DNA of 64,000 nucleotides from Chryseobacterium sp. MEBOG06 (GCF_021869765.1 NZ_CP084580.1:3286001-3350000), one strand, 5' to 3'; shown: positions 9,839 to 18,965, numbered from the stretch's first letter. The notes: a model not told the origin generated them from the letters alone. Numbers and translations are program-made.

Positions 9839-12697
9839 TTACCAAATAAACATAGATTTCTGTTCCTGTTCTGCAATCACTCTTCGTGATTTTGTCACAT
9901 ACAATCTGAGAGAACAGTCCGGACTAATATTATACACCGTTTTGCCATATATTTTAACTTCCATCGTACCGCCGGATTTGTCAAAATTATAAATAACGAT
10001 CTGCTGTTTTGGATAGATTTCCTTGAAATTCACCATCATTTTAATCTTTTCTCCAATAATATGGAGAAGCCTGTTTCTATCGTCTATATTAAGAGCCCCG
10101 GAAGAAGCGAACTCATATTCGTGTGGGTCTAATCTGACGGCATAATTATAAGAATCAGACTGATCATTAACAATTTCATCTTTCAGAGCAGCTGTTCTGC
10201 CATTAGGAATAAAAATGGTATCCGGACTTTCATCCTCTGATTTAAAGTTTTTACTGGCTTTTACGGAGCCTGCTACGGTTAACTTATCATCCTTATTAGC
10301 TTCCCTTCCCATTCCGAAGAGTTTACTCTCCCCATGGTAGTTGAGACCAGACCATGCATCATGCTCTGAACCATAACAGTAATATTCTTTTCTTTTTGCC
10401 GCTACAAGGGCACCCCATTTAAAGTCTATAACCCCGGATTCCCCTCCAAAATGACCATCTCCAATGGCTAAAGCTGATCCTGTATTAACTGAAAATTCAG
10501 AGTTGAGCTGTAACCCGTACTGCGCCATATAATTCCATTGCTGAATACTCCCTGCCGTAAAATCCTGAGCGGTCCAAACCTGTGCCCAATCTGACCAGCT
10601 GCCTCCAGCCATCGTCCTATGATAAGTCACATTGGGCGTGTTACCTGAACCAAATGAGGTTGCCTTTTGGGTAACCCAGGTACTATCATGGGTTTCAATG
10701 GTCACATACCACCAACCGGTATTGTTGATTGGTGCATTAGCTAATCCTGAACCTCTGTAAAAACCTGTTTTAAGGTAATTATTCAGATTCGAACCTGATA
10801 TGATGACAGAGGTACCATTCGGTGTACTTAAAAAGTTTGTTTGCAGATAAGACTGTGTTGCTAACGCTACATACAATCCTGAATTATGATACATATACGG
10901 AAACGAATTTCCATCCGGAGTCGGTACATCTCCAGATGAGAAACCAACTGCCAAAGCATTTTCCTGACCATTAGCTTTTGTACTCAGCTGGTTTAGATTC
11001 ACGGCATGAGTTCCTAAAGTTCCCGCCGGAATAACCGGGCTCCGCTGAAAAGTATTGGTATTTGTAAAAGTCTGAACGCCATTCAGTGCAGCATAATTAC
11101 CTAACTGGTTATTTAAAGTAAACTGTGTTATATAATTAGCAGGATTAAAATTCCCTGAATGATAAACTTCCCTCCAATCTGACCAGCTTGCATTTCCTGA
11201 ACCCGTAGGAGTTCCGCGGAATTTCATTCCCTTTCCGCTTCTGTCAATAGTAAGCTGCTGCCTGCCGTCAGAAGAGTTTAGGTTTAAAGTAGTTGTATAA
11301 TTATATTCGGATGTCGGCACCTCCTGTCTGTAAATACCTGATTCTGAAACATCTTCTAAAACAACTCCATTTCTTAAATTCTTAAAAGGATTATAATTTC
11401 CTCCATGGAATATTACCCATGACTGAGACCCGTCTGCAGTTTCAATTCTGGGATCCAGTCCATTATTTCCTTTATTGATATGGACTCCCCCTCCAGCTTT
11501 TTTATAGATCTTACCTCCATCAAAGAAATTAACGCCAGAGTTATCCTGATTAAAATTAATATTTCTATCTAAGTAAACGCCATTAACATTAAAGTTATAA
11601 ATGCTGCCTGCTCCTGCATAATTAAACTGAGTGTTAGTGGTACTCTGAAGTATCATATTGGGTAAAGATGAATTTCCCAGGTAAAGAATATTTCCCTGAG
11701 AACTGAGTATCTGACCTCCCGTTAAATTATCTGACCCCAATGATCCTATATTACCATTTAAAGTTCCATTCTGAGAATATCTGAGATAAGCTCCATTATT
11801 CTGGTTTCCCGGAACCCTTAAGAGAATTTGATCCCCAGTAGCTCCATCCCATGATGTGGACAATAATTTTTTCTGGGTATATGAATCCCCAACAGTAATT
11901 AAGTCAGATACAGCCCCATTAAAATGGATTGTTTCATTCTTCGCATAGAAAGCTTCTTTTATTCTGGAAAATACGGAGCTGTTTACTTCATAAATTTCAG
12001 CAAAAGCTAAATAGAATTCCAGTGCCGTATTGGGACCGCTAACATATACATGGCCTCCATTTCCAAAACCGGTTCCGGTTCCGCACATCACTGCTCTTAC
12101 ATAGGTTTCCCATTTCCCGGTCCCGGCTCTTGATGTTAACCAAGTGACTGAAGCATTGGCTCCCATGTAGTTTTCAGCATTATTAAATGAATATCCTACA
12201 GGAAGTTTGGCCATAAACTTCTGAATAAATACAGCATTCGTTCGTGCCATAAACCCTAATATAAATCCACCTAAACCAGGAGAGGCTCCACTACCATTGT
12301 AATTGAATCTCAGCTGCACTCCTGACCTATTCGGAAGATTAGAGGCCACTTCCCTGGTCATAGTTACAGTACCATTACCGGAGTTATTATAAACGGCTAT
12401 ATTATTGTTCCCATTTCTGAATTCCTCATCTCCATATAAAGGATAAGCTCCCTGTAATGCAAGATTAAGTAAAGAGATTGGCCCCATCTGCGGGTTGGCT
12501 ACTGATGATCTGTCCCATCCGGAATATAGAGTATTTTGAATACCTATGGTTTTTGTAGAATCTATGGTTTGTTCTGAATTCTTATCAATATACTCTTTAC
12601 CATCTAAGGAACCATCCGCCTTTAAAAAGTGGGCGGCTGTACCGCCCACTACTCTATAGCCTTTAGAAGTGCTATAATATGCATATTTTACATCCAT
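9839..12697 (-). CDS. Large tail-fibre-like protein with pyocin-knob-type repeats
   Basis: 952 residues, no signal peptide. The N-terminal MDVKYAYYSTSKGYRVVGGT is nearly the same as that of the upstream-encoded 472-aa protein, pointing to a shared attachment module. The body is Gly/Asn-rich beta repeat, with segments such as GIYRQEVPTSEYNYTTTLNL .. WSDWREVYHSGNF and TGFYRGSGLAN .. WSDWAQVWTAQDF that look like pyocin-knob domains. The C-terminal part (FKSEDESPDTIFIPNGR .. AVRLDPHEYEF) resembles a tail-fibre chaperone or endosialidase-type end. Probably the receptor-binding fibre of a phage-tail-like particle. Last gene of a tightly packed three-gene run. Confidence 0.7.
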   Translation of the reverse strand: MDVKYAYYSTSKGYRVVGGTAAHFLKADGSLDGKEYIDKNSEQTIDSTKTIGIQNTLYSGWDRSSVANPQMGPISLLNLALQGAYPLYGDEEFRNGNNNIAVYNNSGNGTVTMTREVASNLPNRSGVQLRFNYNGSGASPGLGGFILGFMARTNAVFIQKFMAKLPVGYSFNNAENYMGANASVTWLTSRAGTGKWETYVRAVMCGTGTGFGNGGHVYVSGPNTALEFYLAFAEIYEVNSSVFSRIKEAFYAKNETIHFNGAVSDLITVGDSYTQKKLLSTSWDGATGDQILLRVPGNQNNGAYLRYSQNGTLNGNIGSLGSDNLTGGQILSSQGNILYLGNSSLPNMILQSTTNTQFNYAGAGSIYNFNVNGVYLDRNINFNQDNSGVNFFDGGKIYKKAGGGVHINKGNNGLDPRIETADGSQSWVIFHGGNYNPFKNLRNGVVLEDVSESGIYRQEVPTSEYNYTTTLNLNSSDGRQQLTIDRSGKGMKFRGTPTGSGNASWSDWREVYHSGNFNPANYITQFTLNNQLGNYAALNGVQTFTNTNTFQRSPVIPAGTLGTHAVNLNQLSTKANGQENALAVGFSSGDVPTPDGNSFPYMYHNSGLYVALATQSYLQTNFLSTPNGTSVIISGSNLNNYLKTGFYRGSGLANAPINNTGWWYVTIETHDSTWVTQKATSFGSGNTPNVTYHRTMAGGSWSDWAQVWTAQDFTAGSIQQWNYMAQYGLQLNSEFSVNTGSALAIGDGHFGGESGVIDFKWGALVAAKRKEYYCYGSEHDAWSGLNYHGESKLFGMGREANKDDKLTVAGSVKASKNFKSEDESPDTIFIPNGRTAALKDEIVNDQSDSYNYAVRLDPHEYEFASSGALNIDDRNRLLHIIGEKIKMMVNFKEIYPKQQIVIYNFDKSGGTMEVKIYGKTVYNISPDCSLRLYVTKSRRVIAEQEQKSMFIW

Positions 12698-12698
12698 T

Positions 12699-14117
12699 CT
12701 AAATATCTTTACGGGTTACTGTTATGGATACAGTGTTAGGCAAAGCAGAATCAAATTCAACATCTATTTTATTAGGATCGGTTAATTTTATCCTGCCTTC
12801 GATTTTGTAGAATGTCACTGTGTCATACATGGCAACATCTACATTTCTGGTTCCTAAATTGTGTGCCACACTCGCTGTTCCGGAAATAGCCGTAGTGTAT
12901 GATTTTACGTTATTACTTCCGGCAATAACTCTACCTTTAGCATCAACTGTCACCTCATCATAAGTTCCGGCAGTCACGCCTGTTGCAGCTAATGTCAACG
13001 CTGAGGTAACATTTGCTGAACCGTCAAAAGTTGTGGTCCAAGCGGCATCACCTGTTGCAGAAATTGTTCTCGGTGTTGTCAGTTTTGCTGCTGATCCGGT
13101 TGTATTGATGGCTGCAGTCCCTGTAAGTAATGTCGCAGGAACAGCTGTAACAGGAATTGATACATTTGCCGAACCGTCAATGGTTTGTGCCGTTGCAGTA
13201 ACTCCGGAAAGTGTAACCGTTCTAGGTGTAATCCACTTGGTAGCGGAAAGAACATTCTTCGCGGCATCTGCTGTATTATCAACATTACTTAAACCGACAT
13301 GGGATTTGTTTAAAACGACAACACCCGTTAATCCATTGACGGAATCTACCGCTCCGGAAGTAATATAAACGAACGTTGTTCCCGTCCATCGGTACGTTTT
13401 GTTGGTATCAAGAGATACATAAATTTTACCCGTTTCTCCGGCGATGAGGTTGTTAAAAGCCGCTTCTTTGTAAAATTTTCCGTCAGCAGATTTATAATAT
13501 CCCTCCAAAACATCATCCACGTAAGATGGCAACTGAGAGGCAGGGACCTGCCCGGCTGCATCCAGCGTAGCAATCCCATTCGCTGTCCCTTTTTGTGATA
13601 ACGGGATATAGTTGGCCAGATCTGCTGAGGTAGGCACAGAGCCCAGATTCACCGTTATTCCGTTGGGCGTCTGAGTAACTCCCGTAACCACATTTCCTGT
13701 ACCTGAAGTAGCAACGGGTAAAGAAAATGAAGTTCCTGTCAATGTCAACCCATTGCCCGCACTGTAGGTGGTATCTGTAGAGGCTAATGTGATGGTATTG
13801 CCGGCCTGGTTAATCACCATATTAGCCCCTGCTGCAAGGGTGACATCCCCGGACACCAAAGAACCGGATGCGCCACCTTTCAGGCGGGTAATGGTGTCTG
13901 ACGTTGTAAATGATCTGTTTGCTGACAAATCATACGTCGTACCATTAATGGTCAGAGTTCGTGTTTTGGGTACATAATCCAAGGGATTTAAATTTCCATC
14001 ATGCCAGAAAGAATTGATTGGCCTCGTGCTGCCGCCGGCAGTTAAAATATCATTGTCTGTTTTCCCTTCTATTTTATATCCAACAGAACTTCGGTAATAA
14101 GCGTATTTAATGTCCAT
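12699..14117 (-). CDS. Tail-fibre-like protein
   Basis: 472 residues of Ser/Thr/Gly/Ala-rich beta repeat. It starts MDIKYAYYRSSVGYKIEGKT (shared with the downstream 952-aa protein). Fibre-type motifs include YIPLSQKGTANGIATLDAAG-QVPASQLPSYVDDV and repeated 'GSANVTSALTLAATGVTAGT'-like units. The last ~45 residues (YDTVTFYKIEGRIKLTDPNK .. TVSITVTRKDI) resemble the end of the upstream-encoded 284-aa protein, so the three genes share end modules pairwise. One base separates its stop from the next start and two bases from the previous stop, so the genes are translationally coupled. Confidence 0.7.
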   Translation of the reverse strand: MDIKYAYYRSSVGYKIEGKTDNDILTAGGSTRPINSFWHDGNLNPLDYVPKTRTLTINGTTYDLSANRSFTTSDTITRLKGGASGSLVSGDVTLAAGANMVINQAGNTITLASTDTTYSAGNGLTLTGTSFSLPVATSGTGNVVTGVTQTPNGITVNLGSVPTSADLANYIPLSQKGTANGIATLDAAGQVPASQLPSYVDDVLEGYYKSADGKFYKEAAFNNLIAGETGKIYVSLDTNKTYRWTGTTFVYITSGAVDSVNGLTGVVVLNKSHVGLSNVDNTADAAKNVLSATKWITPRTVTLSGVTATAQTIDGSANVSIPVTAVPATLLTGTAAINTTGSAAKLTTPRTISATGDAAWTTTFDGSANVTSALTLAATGVTAGTYDEVTVDAKGRVIAGSNNVKSYTTAISGTASVAHNLGTRNVDVAMYDTVTFYKIEGRIKLTDPNKIDVEFDSALPNTVSITVTRKDI

Positions 14118-14119
14118 AA

Positions 14120-14971
14120 TTATATTTTTTTAATGGTTATTTGAATTATATTCGGAGGCAGTGAATCAAAAAGCACTTCAATCGTATTGGTATCTATTCT
14201 TCTCACCTTCAGAGGTATTGTAAATAGTGTCACGGTGTCATAAGCATCAATCACAAAACTTAGTGTATCAAGATCATGTTTTATCCTGCTGTCCCCCCTT
14301 ACTCTCTCTTCATGCTTCATTTTTTCGGAACTGGCTGCATCTTCGATTTTTTTGATTTTATCATACACCAAATCATTAAACTGATTTTGATGAGTGACCG
14401 CGCCCCAGTTTGAATACATTTTAACAAGGTTGATCTTATCATCTGAGTTGCTTCCGATAACAGTTTCTTTAAGCAGTTCTATCTGCGCTCTGTTTTCTTT
14501 GATATAGTCTGCGATCTCCTGAAGTTCATCCAGGTTTACATCGTTAGAGGCCAGCATTCCGTCAATTTTTGCAATACGTTCAAGTAATTCATCATCTTTT
14601 GCCTGAAACCTATTTACAATTTCTCCGATTTGCTCTTTTGTATAGACATTTCCTGTCTCTTCACCCTCATCTATAGTAGCTGCAAATTTGATTTTTAATT
14701 TTTCTTTCCATTCGTTTACATTAGCGGCAGTAAGATTGGAGGCATTACGTTTTGCCAGCACCGAAATATGCGCGCTTTCATCTTCCAGATGATTTGTAAA
14801 AGTGGTGGCTGGCAGCGTTTTTTGAAAAGCTTCATTTAGCCCCATCACCTCATCCATTCTGATTTTTTCATCTAAATGACGGAATGAAGAAAAGGTCTCC
14901 TTAAACTGATATTCTGTGGGAATATCACCTTTTTCAAACCAGCTGAAAATTATATTTAATGGTGTACTCAT
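14120..14971 (-). CDS. Fibre-associated protein with N-terminal 'PTxxQF' module
   Basis: 284 residues from the ATG at 14971; an upstream in-frame TTG at 14998 is less likely. The N-terminus LNIIFSWFEKGDIPTEYQF-KETFSSFRHLDEKI is the same module that starts the three proteins encoded at 46.6-50.0 kb (LKTYFEKGKYPTQSQF). The middle is helical and coiled-coil-like; the last 40 residues resemble the end of the 472-aa protein. First gene of the fibre operon, presumably a linker or base of a fibre on a phage-tail-like particle. Family not named with certainty. Confidence 0.65.
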   Translation of the reverse strand: MSTPLNIIFSWFEKGDIPTEYQFKETFSSFRHLDEKIRMDEVMGLNEAFQKTLPATTFTNHLEDESAHISVLAKRNASNLTAANVNEWKEKLKIKFAATIDEGEETGNVYTKEQIGEIVNRFQAKDDELLERIAKIDGMLASNDVNLDELQEIADYIKENRAQIELLKETVIGSNSDDKINLVKMYSNWGAVTHQNQFNDLVYDKIKKIEDAASSEKMKHEERVRGDSRIKHDLDTLSFVIDAYDTVTLFTIPLKVRRIDTNTIEVLFDSLPPNIIQITIKKI

Positions 14972-15115
14972 TTTGATTATTGGAATTAGTTTTGACAAAC
15001 TGATAATTCGGGAAATGCCTGTATGGGTTACAGCGGAATTCTATGCTTTTTTGAGTGATCTCTGACCTATCCGTACTTTATCATCTTATTCGTCAGTGAA
15101 TTATTTACTTACAGT

Positions 15116-15183
15116 GTTCAAAATTCATTTTTTTTTTATTCTTATGAAAGTTTTTTGCCCCCTCTATTCTGTAGCTGCAGCAG
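15116..15183 (-). promoter_or_regulatory. Conserved spacer element upstream of fibre genes (locus 1 copy)
   Basis: Plus-strand TTCAAAATTCAT..AAAGTTTTTTG..CTATTCTGTAGCTGCAGCA. The same ~68-nt sequence occurs seven more times at 47.4-50.2 kb before genes with the same N-terminal module. On the minus strand it ends in GAATTTTG, close to the Bacteroidota -7 consensus TAnnTTTG. Candidate promoter/operator or recombination spacer. Confidence 0.6.
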
Positions 15184-15239
15184 ACTCTTATATTCTTAAA
15201 TCCAATTAAGACTGTATGATACGATGAAAGGACATTTCC

Positions 15240-15315
15240 AGTCCGGCTGTCCCCTGCCCCAACAGAGCCGGGCCATCTAAAAATTCGTTTTTAGATCATC
15301 CTGTGGGGACCGCTT
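15240..15315. other. Nested inverted repeat in the gap before the PhzF-like gene
   Basis: Inner stem ATCTAAAAA / TTTTTAGAT enclosed by GTCCCC / GGGGAC (15249-15254, 15305-15310). Could be a terminator-like or small RNA structure; no adjacent gene clearly owns it. Confidence 0.4.
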
Positions 15316-15360
15316 TAGGAGATTTTATTCTTGCCTTTGACAACAAATGCTCAGTAATCA

Positions 15361-15415
15361 GTAAACAGAATGTTGAAAATGCGGTTACAACAAATGCTCT
15401 GAGTTATTAGAAAAC
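15361..15415 (+). pseudogene. Small remnant of a serine hydrolase gene
   Basis: CAGAATGTTGAAAATGCGGT.. reads QNVENAVTTNAL and matches QNVESAITKNAL of the serine hydrolase at 2390 before breaking up. Only ~50 bp survives. Confidence 0.5.
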
Positions 15416-15460
15416 ACTGGTTTTTATTTATCTTTGCCGCTCACCTAAAATTTCTCAATC

Positions 15461-16249
15461 ATGAAGTTAGAATTATATCAGATAGATGCATTTACAGAAG
15501 AGATTTTCCATGGAAATCCTGCATGTGTTGTTCCGTTAAAAAACTGGTTACCCGATGAGATTCTCTTAAAAATAGCCCGTGAAAATGCGGTAGCAGAAAC
15601 AGCTTTTTTCATTGATAATGGCAGCACCATTCATCTGAGATGGTTTACCCCTGAAATAGAGATGGACCTATGCGGACATGCTACCCTTGCTACGGCTCAT
15701 TGCCTGGCTTCCATCTTAAACTATAAGAACAGCAGGATCGTTTTTGAAACCAAAAGCGGTGAATTAACAGTAGAGGTAAAAGATGGATTCTACTATATGG
15801 ATTTCCCGTCAAGAATGCCTGAAGCATCTACCCTTCCGGATAATATAGCCCAGTCTCTCAATATACAGCCTAAGGAAGTCTACAAATCCAGAGACTATGT
15901 TCTGGTATACGAGTCTGAAGAAGACCTCAAAAAAATCAAAATTGAAAGATCAGTTTTTGACCTTATCAATCTGGACCCCGGAGGCGTTGTTGTGACAGCA
16001 CCAGGTTCTGACAGTGATTTTGTTTCGCGGTATTTTACACCGCAGTCCTCCATTCTTGAAGATCCTGTAACCGGCTCTTCGCACTGCTCACTCATTCCGT
16101 TCTGGTCATCAAGATCAGGAAAAGATAAGCTTTTTGCCCGCCAGCTTTCAGAAAGAGGCGGCCAGCTTTATTGCGAAAACAAAGATGAAAGAGTGATTGT
16201 GGCAGGTAAGGCCAGAACTTATTCTATGGGATATCTATGGATAGAATAA
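15461..16249 (+). CDS. PhzF-family isomerase/epimerase-like protein
   Basis: 262 residues, standard PhzF length. The opening YQIDAFTEEIFHGNPACVVPL, the catalytic-Glu motif AVAETAFF, the DLCGHATLATAH signature and the C-terminal-half SSILEDPVTGSSHCSLIPFW (which mirrors the first half) define the diaminopimelate-epimerase-fold PhzF family. Bacteroidota members are mostly unlinked to phenazine genes, and none are seen here, so the substrate is unknown. Monocistronic with a strong terminator. Confidence 0.9.
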   Translation: MKLELYQIDAFTEEIFHGNPACVVPLKNWLPDEILLKIARENAVAETAFFIDNGSTIHLRWFTPEIEMDLCGHATLATAHCLASILNYKNSRIVFETKSGELTVEVKDGFYYMDFPSRMPEASTLPDNIAQSLNIQPKEVYKSRDYVLVYESEEDLKKIKIERSVFDLINLDPGGVVVTAPGSDSDFVSRYFTPQSSILEDPVTGSSHCSLIPFWSSRSGKDKLFARQLSERGGQLYCENKDERVIVAGKARTYSMGYLWIE

Positions 16250-16290
16250 CCTTGTTTTACACAGTCTGAAGACCATTTTATTTTACTTAG

Positions 16291-16328
16291 AAAAGCGGCA
16301 AATATCTACGATATTTGCCGCTTTTTTT
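16291..16328 (+). terminator. Intrinsic terminator after the PhzF-like gene
   Basis: Perfect 15-bp stem AAAAGCGGCAAATAT / ATATTTGCCGCTTTT with loop CTACG and a T tract. Confidence 0.92.
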
Positions 16329-16457
16329 TATAATTCTTTCCAATTTGCAGAAGTGTAATCCCAAAAGACTTTACTCCACTTTAGAAGCTTTATATATTCC
16401 CGCATAAGAAAGTGTACTTTAGATGAAAATAAAAGATTTTCAAAAACTTATGTCTTC

Positions 16458-17639
16458 TTATGCTTTATTATCCCTTCCCCTCTTAAGCACAGAATAAATA
16501 GGTTGTAATGATAGTTTTGATAGATCTATATTCCAGAACGGTTCATTCTGATTAACGACCACCAGGGTTCTGCTATGTAGATCAAACTCTTTTACAAAAC
16601 AATAATAAAGCAACCGGGTAACTGTCACACTCTTATTTTTACCATTCTCCCGCAACAAGCAGTAAAAAAGATAAGTTGTATGACCGCTGGGCCCCATAAT
16701 CTGGGAAAGAATGTGCTCTTTCAAAAATATTTTCCTTCCTATAGAGGTCCAGCCGCTTAGCCGTTTTATTCTTCCTTTATTGGAAATAGCAAAGCGGGCT
16801 TCAAAACCGGGGATTGGTTTCCAGTATTCGCCTGGGAGATCTTCGAGTGAAAGATTCATACAGGCAGGCGGATTACTTTCATCTATTGGAGGTTTGCCCA
16901 GCTTTTCCCAAAGAGATGTGTTAAGCCTTCTATCGGAGATCTTGGATTTTGTAATTACTATAAAATCCTCTTTCTTCGGAATGTAGCTTTGTAAAAACCA
17001 CCGGAATCCTCCTGCTGTCAAAAATTCTTTATTGATAACATCCATTATACTTTCACATCCGATATCCAGGGCTTTTTTAGCAGCATACATACTTTCAAAA
17101 TTACAGATCAGTTCACCTTCTACAGAGTATTGGCTTACAGGCTGCTGATAGATGACATCCCGGTTCCGGGCTCTGTTCTTTTGGTATATTTTAGCACTCC
17201 TCTCACGGGCAGAAATCTTCTCCAAATTACCACTATGAACGTGCAGTCCATTGTCATCCTTTGAGACGATGGCTATAGTACGGTCGCTCACATCAAATTT
17301 TTCAACAAAATGATAGTATACTAAACGGGCTACAGATTTACGGTATTTCTGACCATACAAAGAGAGCCCACAATGAACATTATAAATATTACTTTTCAGA
17401 TAATTATTAAACTGTTTTACAAAAATCAGTTTCATGATCAATTCGGGTTCTATCTTTCCTGGTCTCCCGTTAGATATTAGAGTGAGACGCTCCAAACTTT
17501 TTACCCGGCCGTAGTTGGAAACTGCATAATTCTCAAAACCTTCAATTAACTTCCAGACCTCTTCCGGAAGATCTTTTAAGGAAGTATTATAAAGAACATC
17601 TTTCACATATTGGGTTTCTAATTCGATAGGTAGCTTCAT
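16458..17639 (-). CDS. Double NUMOD4-type protein without a recognisable nuclease motif
   Basis: 393 residues. Two NUMOD4-like segments (EEVWKLIEGFENYAVSNYGR near residue 25 and EYWKPIPGFEARFAISNKGR near 275) flank a NUMOD1-like segment (QYSVEGELICNFESMYAAKK-AL). NUMOD modules are DNA-binding parts of homing endonucleases. Where an HNH domain is expected (after RKSVARLVYYHFVEKF) the usual HxDxxxxNN pattern is replaced by IAIVSKDDNGLHVHSGNLEK, so catalysis looks lost. Either a degenerate homing endonuclease or a repurposed DNA-binding protein. Confidence 0.7.
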   Translation of the reverse strand: MKLPIELETQYVKDVLYNTSLKDLPEEVWKLIEGFENYAVSNYGRVKSLERLTLISNGRPGKIEPELIMKLIFVKQFNNYLKSNIYNVHCGLSLYGQKYRKSVARLVYYHFVEKFDVSDRTIAIVSKDDNGLHVHSGNLEKISARERSAKIYQKNRARNRDVIYQQPVSQYSVEGELICNFESMYAAKKALDIGCESIMDVINKEFLTAGGFRWFLQSYIPKKEDFIVITKSKISDRRLNTSLWEKLGKPPIDESNPPACMNLSLEDLPGEYWKPIPGFEARFAISNKGRIKRLSGWTSIGRKIFLKEHILSQIMGPSGHTTYLFYCLLRENGKNKSVTVTRLLYYCFVKEFDLHSRTLVVVNQNEPFWNIDLSKLSLQPIYSVLKRGRDNKA

Positions 17640-17804
17640 GTGTCAAATAATTTTTTTCAATCTCTACTGGTATATATAATAGTATTTATCCGGTTCTTAC
17701 TTTAATTACAGTAATATTCAATTAATCCGAAACTCATAGCACAATAATAGTCATTAATTTAATCTTTGCTTCTATTTTTCTTTTCAAATATTGAGTGGAT
17801 CTAT

Positions 17805-18371
17805 CTATCCCTTCCCTCTCCTTTGCAAAATAAGATGTGCAGCATCCAGCATTTTCGTCAGATGAATGTACGGACTGACGATATTGCTTTCCGGTATATT
17901 GCCGTAGGCTCCCAGTGAGAAATAAACCATGCCGGATATAAAATAGTCAAACTCTTTGATGCTGTATTCTTCGAATGCTTTTTTGAAGACGCGCAAAGGA
18001 TTTTGGTATTCTTTCTCAGAAAGTAAACCGGGAAGCCAGGGAGAAACATTTTCTAAGGGAGTACTGGCATGCCTTTTCTTTTTCTTCAGCGTAATAAGAT
18101 AGCCTGCACGGATAAACGACTGCATCGACTGGCGAAAATGAAAAATAGCAGAGGGATCATCTTTTAGCCATGTATTTCCTTTTACTGCACAGTTTGTAAT
18201 GTTGTTCAGCTTCTCTTTAGAGGCAGCCAGCTCATTGAACTTAAAAAAATTCTCAAGAAGCTCTACTCCGGAATCTTTTTTAGGATCTTCCAAAAAATGG
18301 GCTTCAAAGTCTGTTCTTCTATTTTTCATGCGATAATTTTTTGTAATTAAGTAGTTATTTCTTTTCATCAT
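17805..18371 (-). CDS. Hypothetical protein of the duplicated 1.1-kb element (copy A)
   Basis: 188 residues, not recognised. Basic N-terminus, then a predicted all-helical protein (FEAHFLEDPKKDSGVELLEN, SIKEFDYFISGMVYFSLGAY, PYIHLTKMLDAAHLILQRRG). More than 90 percent identical by eye to the protein at 34943-35509. It is encoded divergently from the structured RNA region that accompanies it in both copies. Two adjacent ATGs (18371, 18368) could serve as start, and MKNRRTDF at 18329 is a third option. No membrane segment or signal. Confidence 0.65.
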   Translation of the reverse strand: MMKRNNYLITKNYRMKNRRTDFEAHFLEDPKKDSGVELLENFFKFNELAASKEKLNNITNCAVKGNTWLKDDPSAIFHFRQSMQSFIRAGYLITLKKKKRHASTPLENVSPWLPGLLSEKEYQNPLRVFKKAFEEYSIKEFDYFISGMVYFSLGAYGNIPESNIVSPYIHLTKMLDAAHLILQRRGKG

Positions 18372-18483
18372 TCATTGGTTGTTGTCATTGAACACAGCTC
18401 TTCCTGCACCATGAAGATTTCATAATACCGGCAGCTGAACGTTTATTTATTTGTTGTCTGTTACATTGCTTTAGCAGTTGTAA

Positions 18484-18835
18484 AATGGGAGGAAGCCTTT
18501 CCAATGCCGGACTTCCCACCCATACAAGACAAAAAATAAAAACTTATGATAAAATTTGTGTTTTTCAGAAAGCCCGAAGGCCGCAACGGATTGTACACCC
18601 CATTGTAACGCGTCATGATACTTTATGTGATAAAGCGGGCTTAGAAAAAGAGGATTGTAGAAAAGCTGAACAGCATGAAATAAAAACGGCATGGGACTCT
18701 ACAATATCCGTCATTGAGGTACTGGTATACCTTGCACACAGATAAGAGAACCCACGCCTAGGTCGTGAGCTTCCTGCTTATCGTCTTGTGTGTCTAAAAA
18801 TTACCAGTTTTCAATGACAAGATTCTAAGCAATAG
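18484..18835 (+). ncRNA. Candidate structured RNA, copy A
   Basis: No ORF is shared between copies here, but many helices are. GGGAGGAAG pairs with CTTCCcaCCC (18487-18521); AAGCCCG 18570-18576 with CGGGCTT 18636-18642; GGATTGTAGA 18652-18661 with TCTACAATATCC 18698-18709; GTCATTGA 18710-18717 with TCAATGAC 18811-18818; CTGG with CCAG just inside; GCACACA/GATAAG 18734-18746 with CTTATC/TGTGTGT 18777-18793; and CACG with CGTG at the tip. Against copy B several pairs change on both sides. G-U pairs (GG opposite TT in the long helix, G opposite U closing the ACACA stem) favour the plus strand as the transcript. Class unknown. Confidence 0.65.
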
Positions 18836-18844
18836 CTTCTAATA

Positions 18845-18900
18845 TTCTTTGAAGTATCGCAAAGCTACTTTATTGTAGCTTATTGTACAAATGTAATAAA
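18845..18900 (+). promoter_or_regulatory. Double-hairpin leader upstream of XRE gene, copy 1
   Basis: CTTTGAAGTATCGCAAAG (5-bp stem CTTTG/CAAAG), then AGCTAC-TTTATT-GTAGCT. The same block occurs at 35984 and 36458, each time upstream of a small regulator. Confidence 0.55.
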
Positions 18901-18965
18901 AAAAACCAAAAAGGATACATATAAGTATCCTAAATTTTAACTTCAAACTTAGAATTTTACAGTTA

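Larger units (their letters stand above)
17805..18905. repeat. Duplicated ~1.1-kb element, copy A
   Basis: Covers the 188-aa gene, the structured RNA region and the hairpin leader before the XRE gene. Highly similar to 34943-36020, in the same orientation 17 kb away. The copies diverge mainly in compensatory positions of the RNA and in the downstream regulator genes. Confidence 0.9.

Noticed and set aside
16458..17639. Active homing endonuclease
   Set aside because: The expected HNH catalytic histidines and asparagines are not visible.
18485..18745. ORFs on both strands inside the structured RNA region
   Set aside because: The reading frames are not conserved between copies A and B, while the helices are; the region behaves like RNA, not protein.
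18484..18835. Retron, group II intron, tmRNA or RNase P RNA
   Set aside because: No reverse transcriptase nearby, no domain V-like hairpin, no tag reading frame with tRNA-like end, and none of the RNase P core motifs were found.
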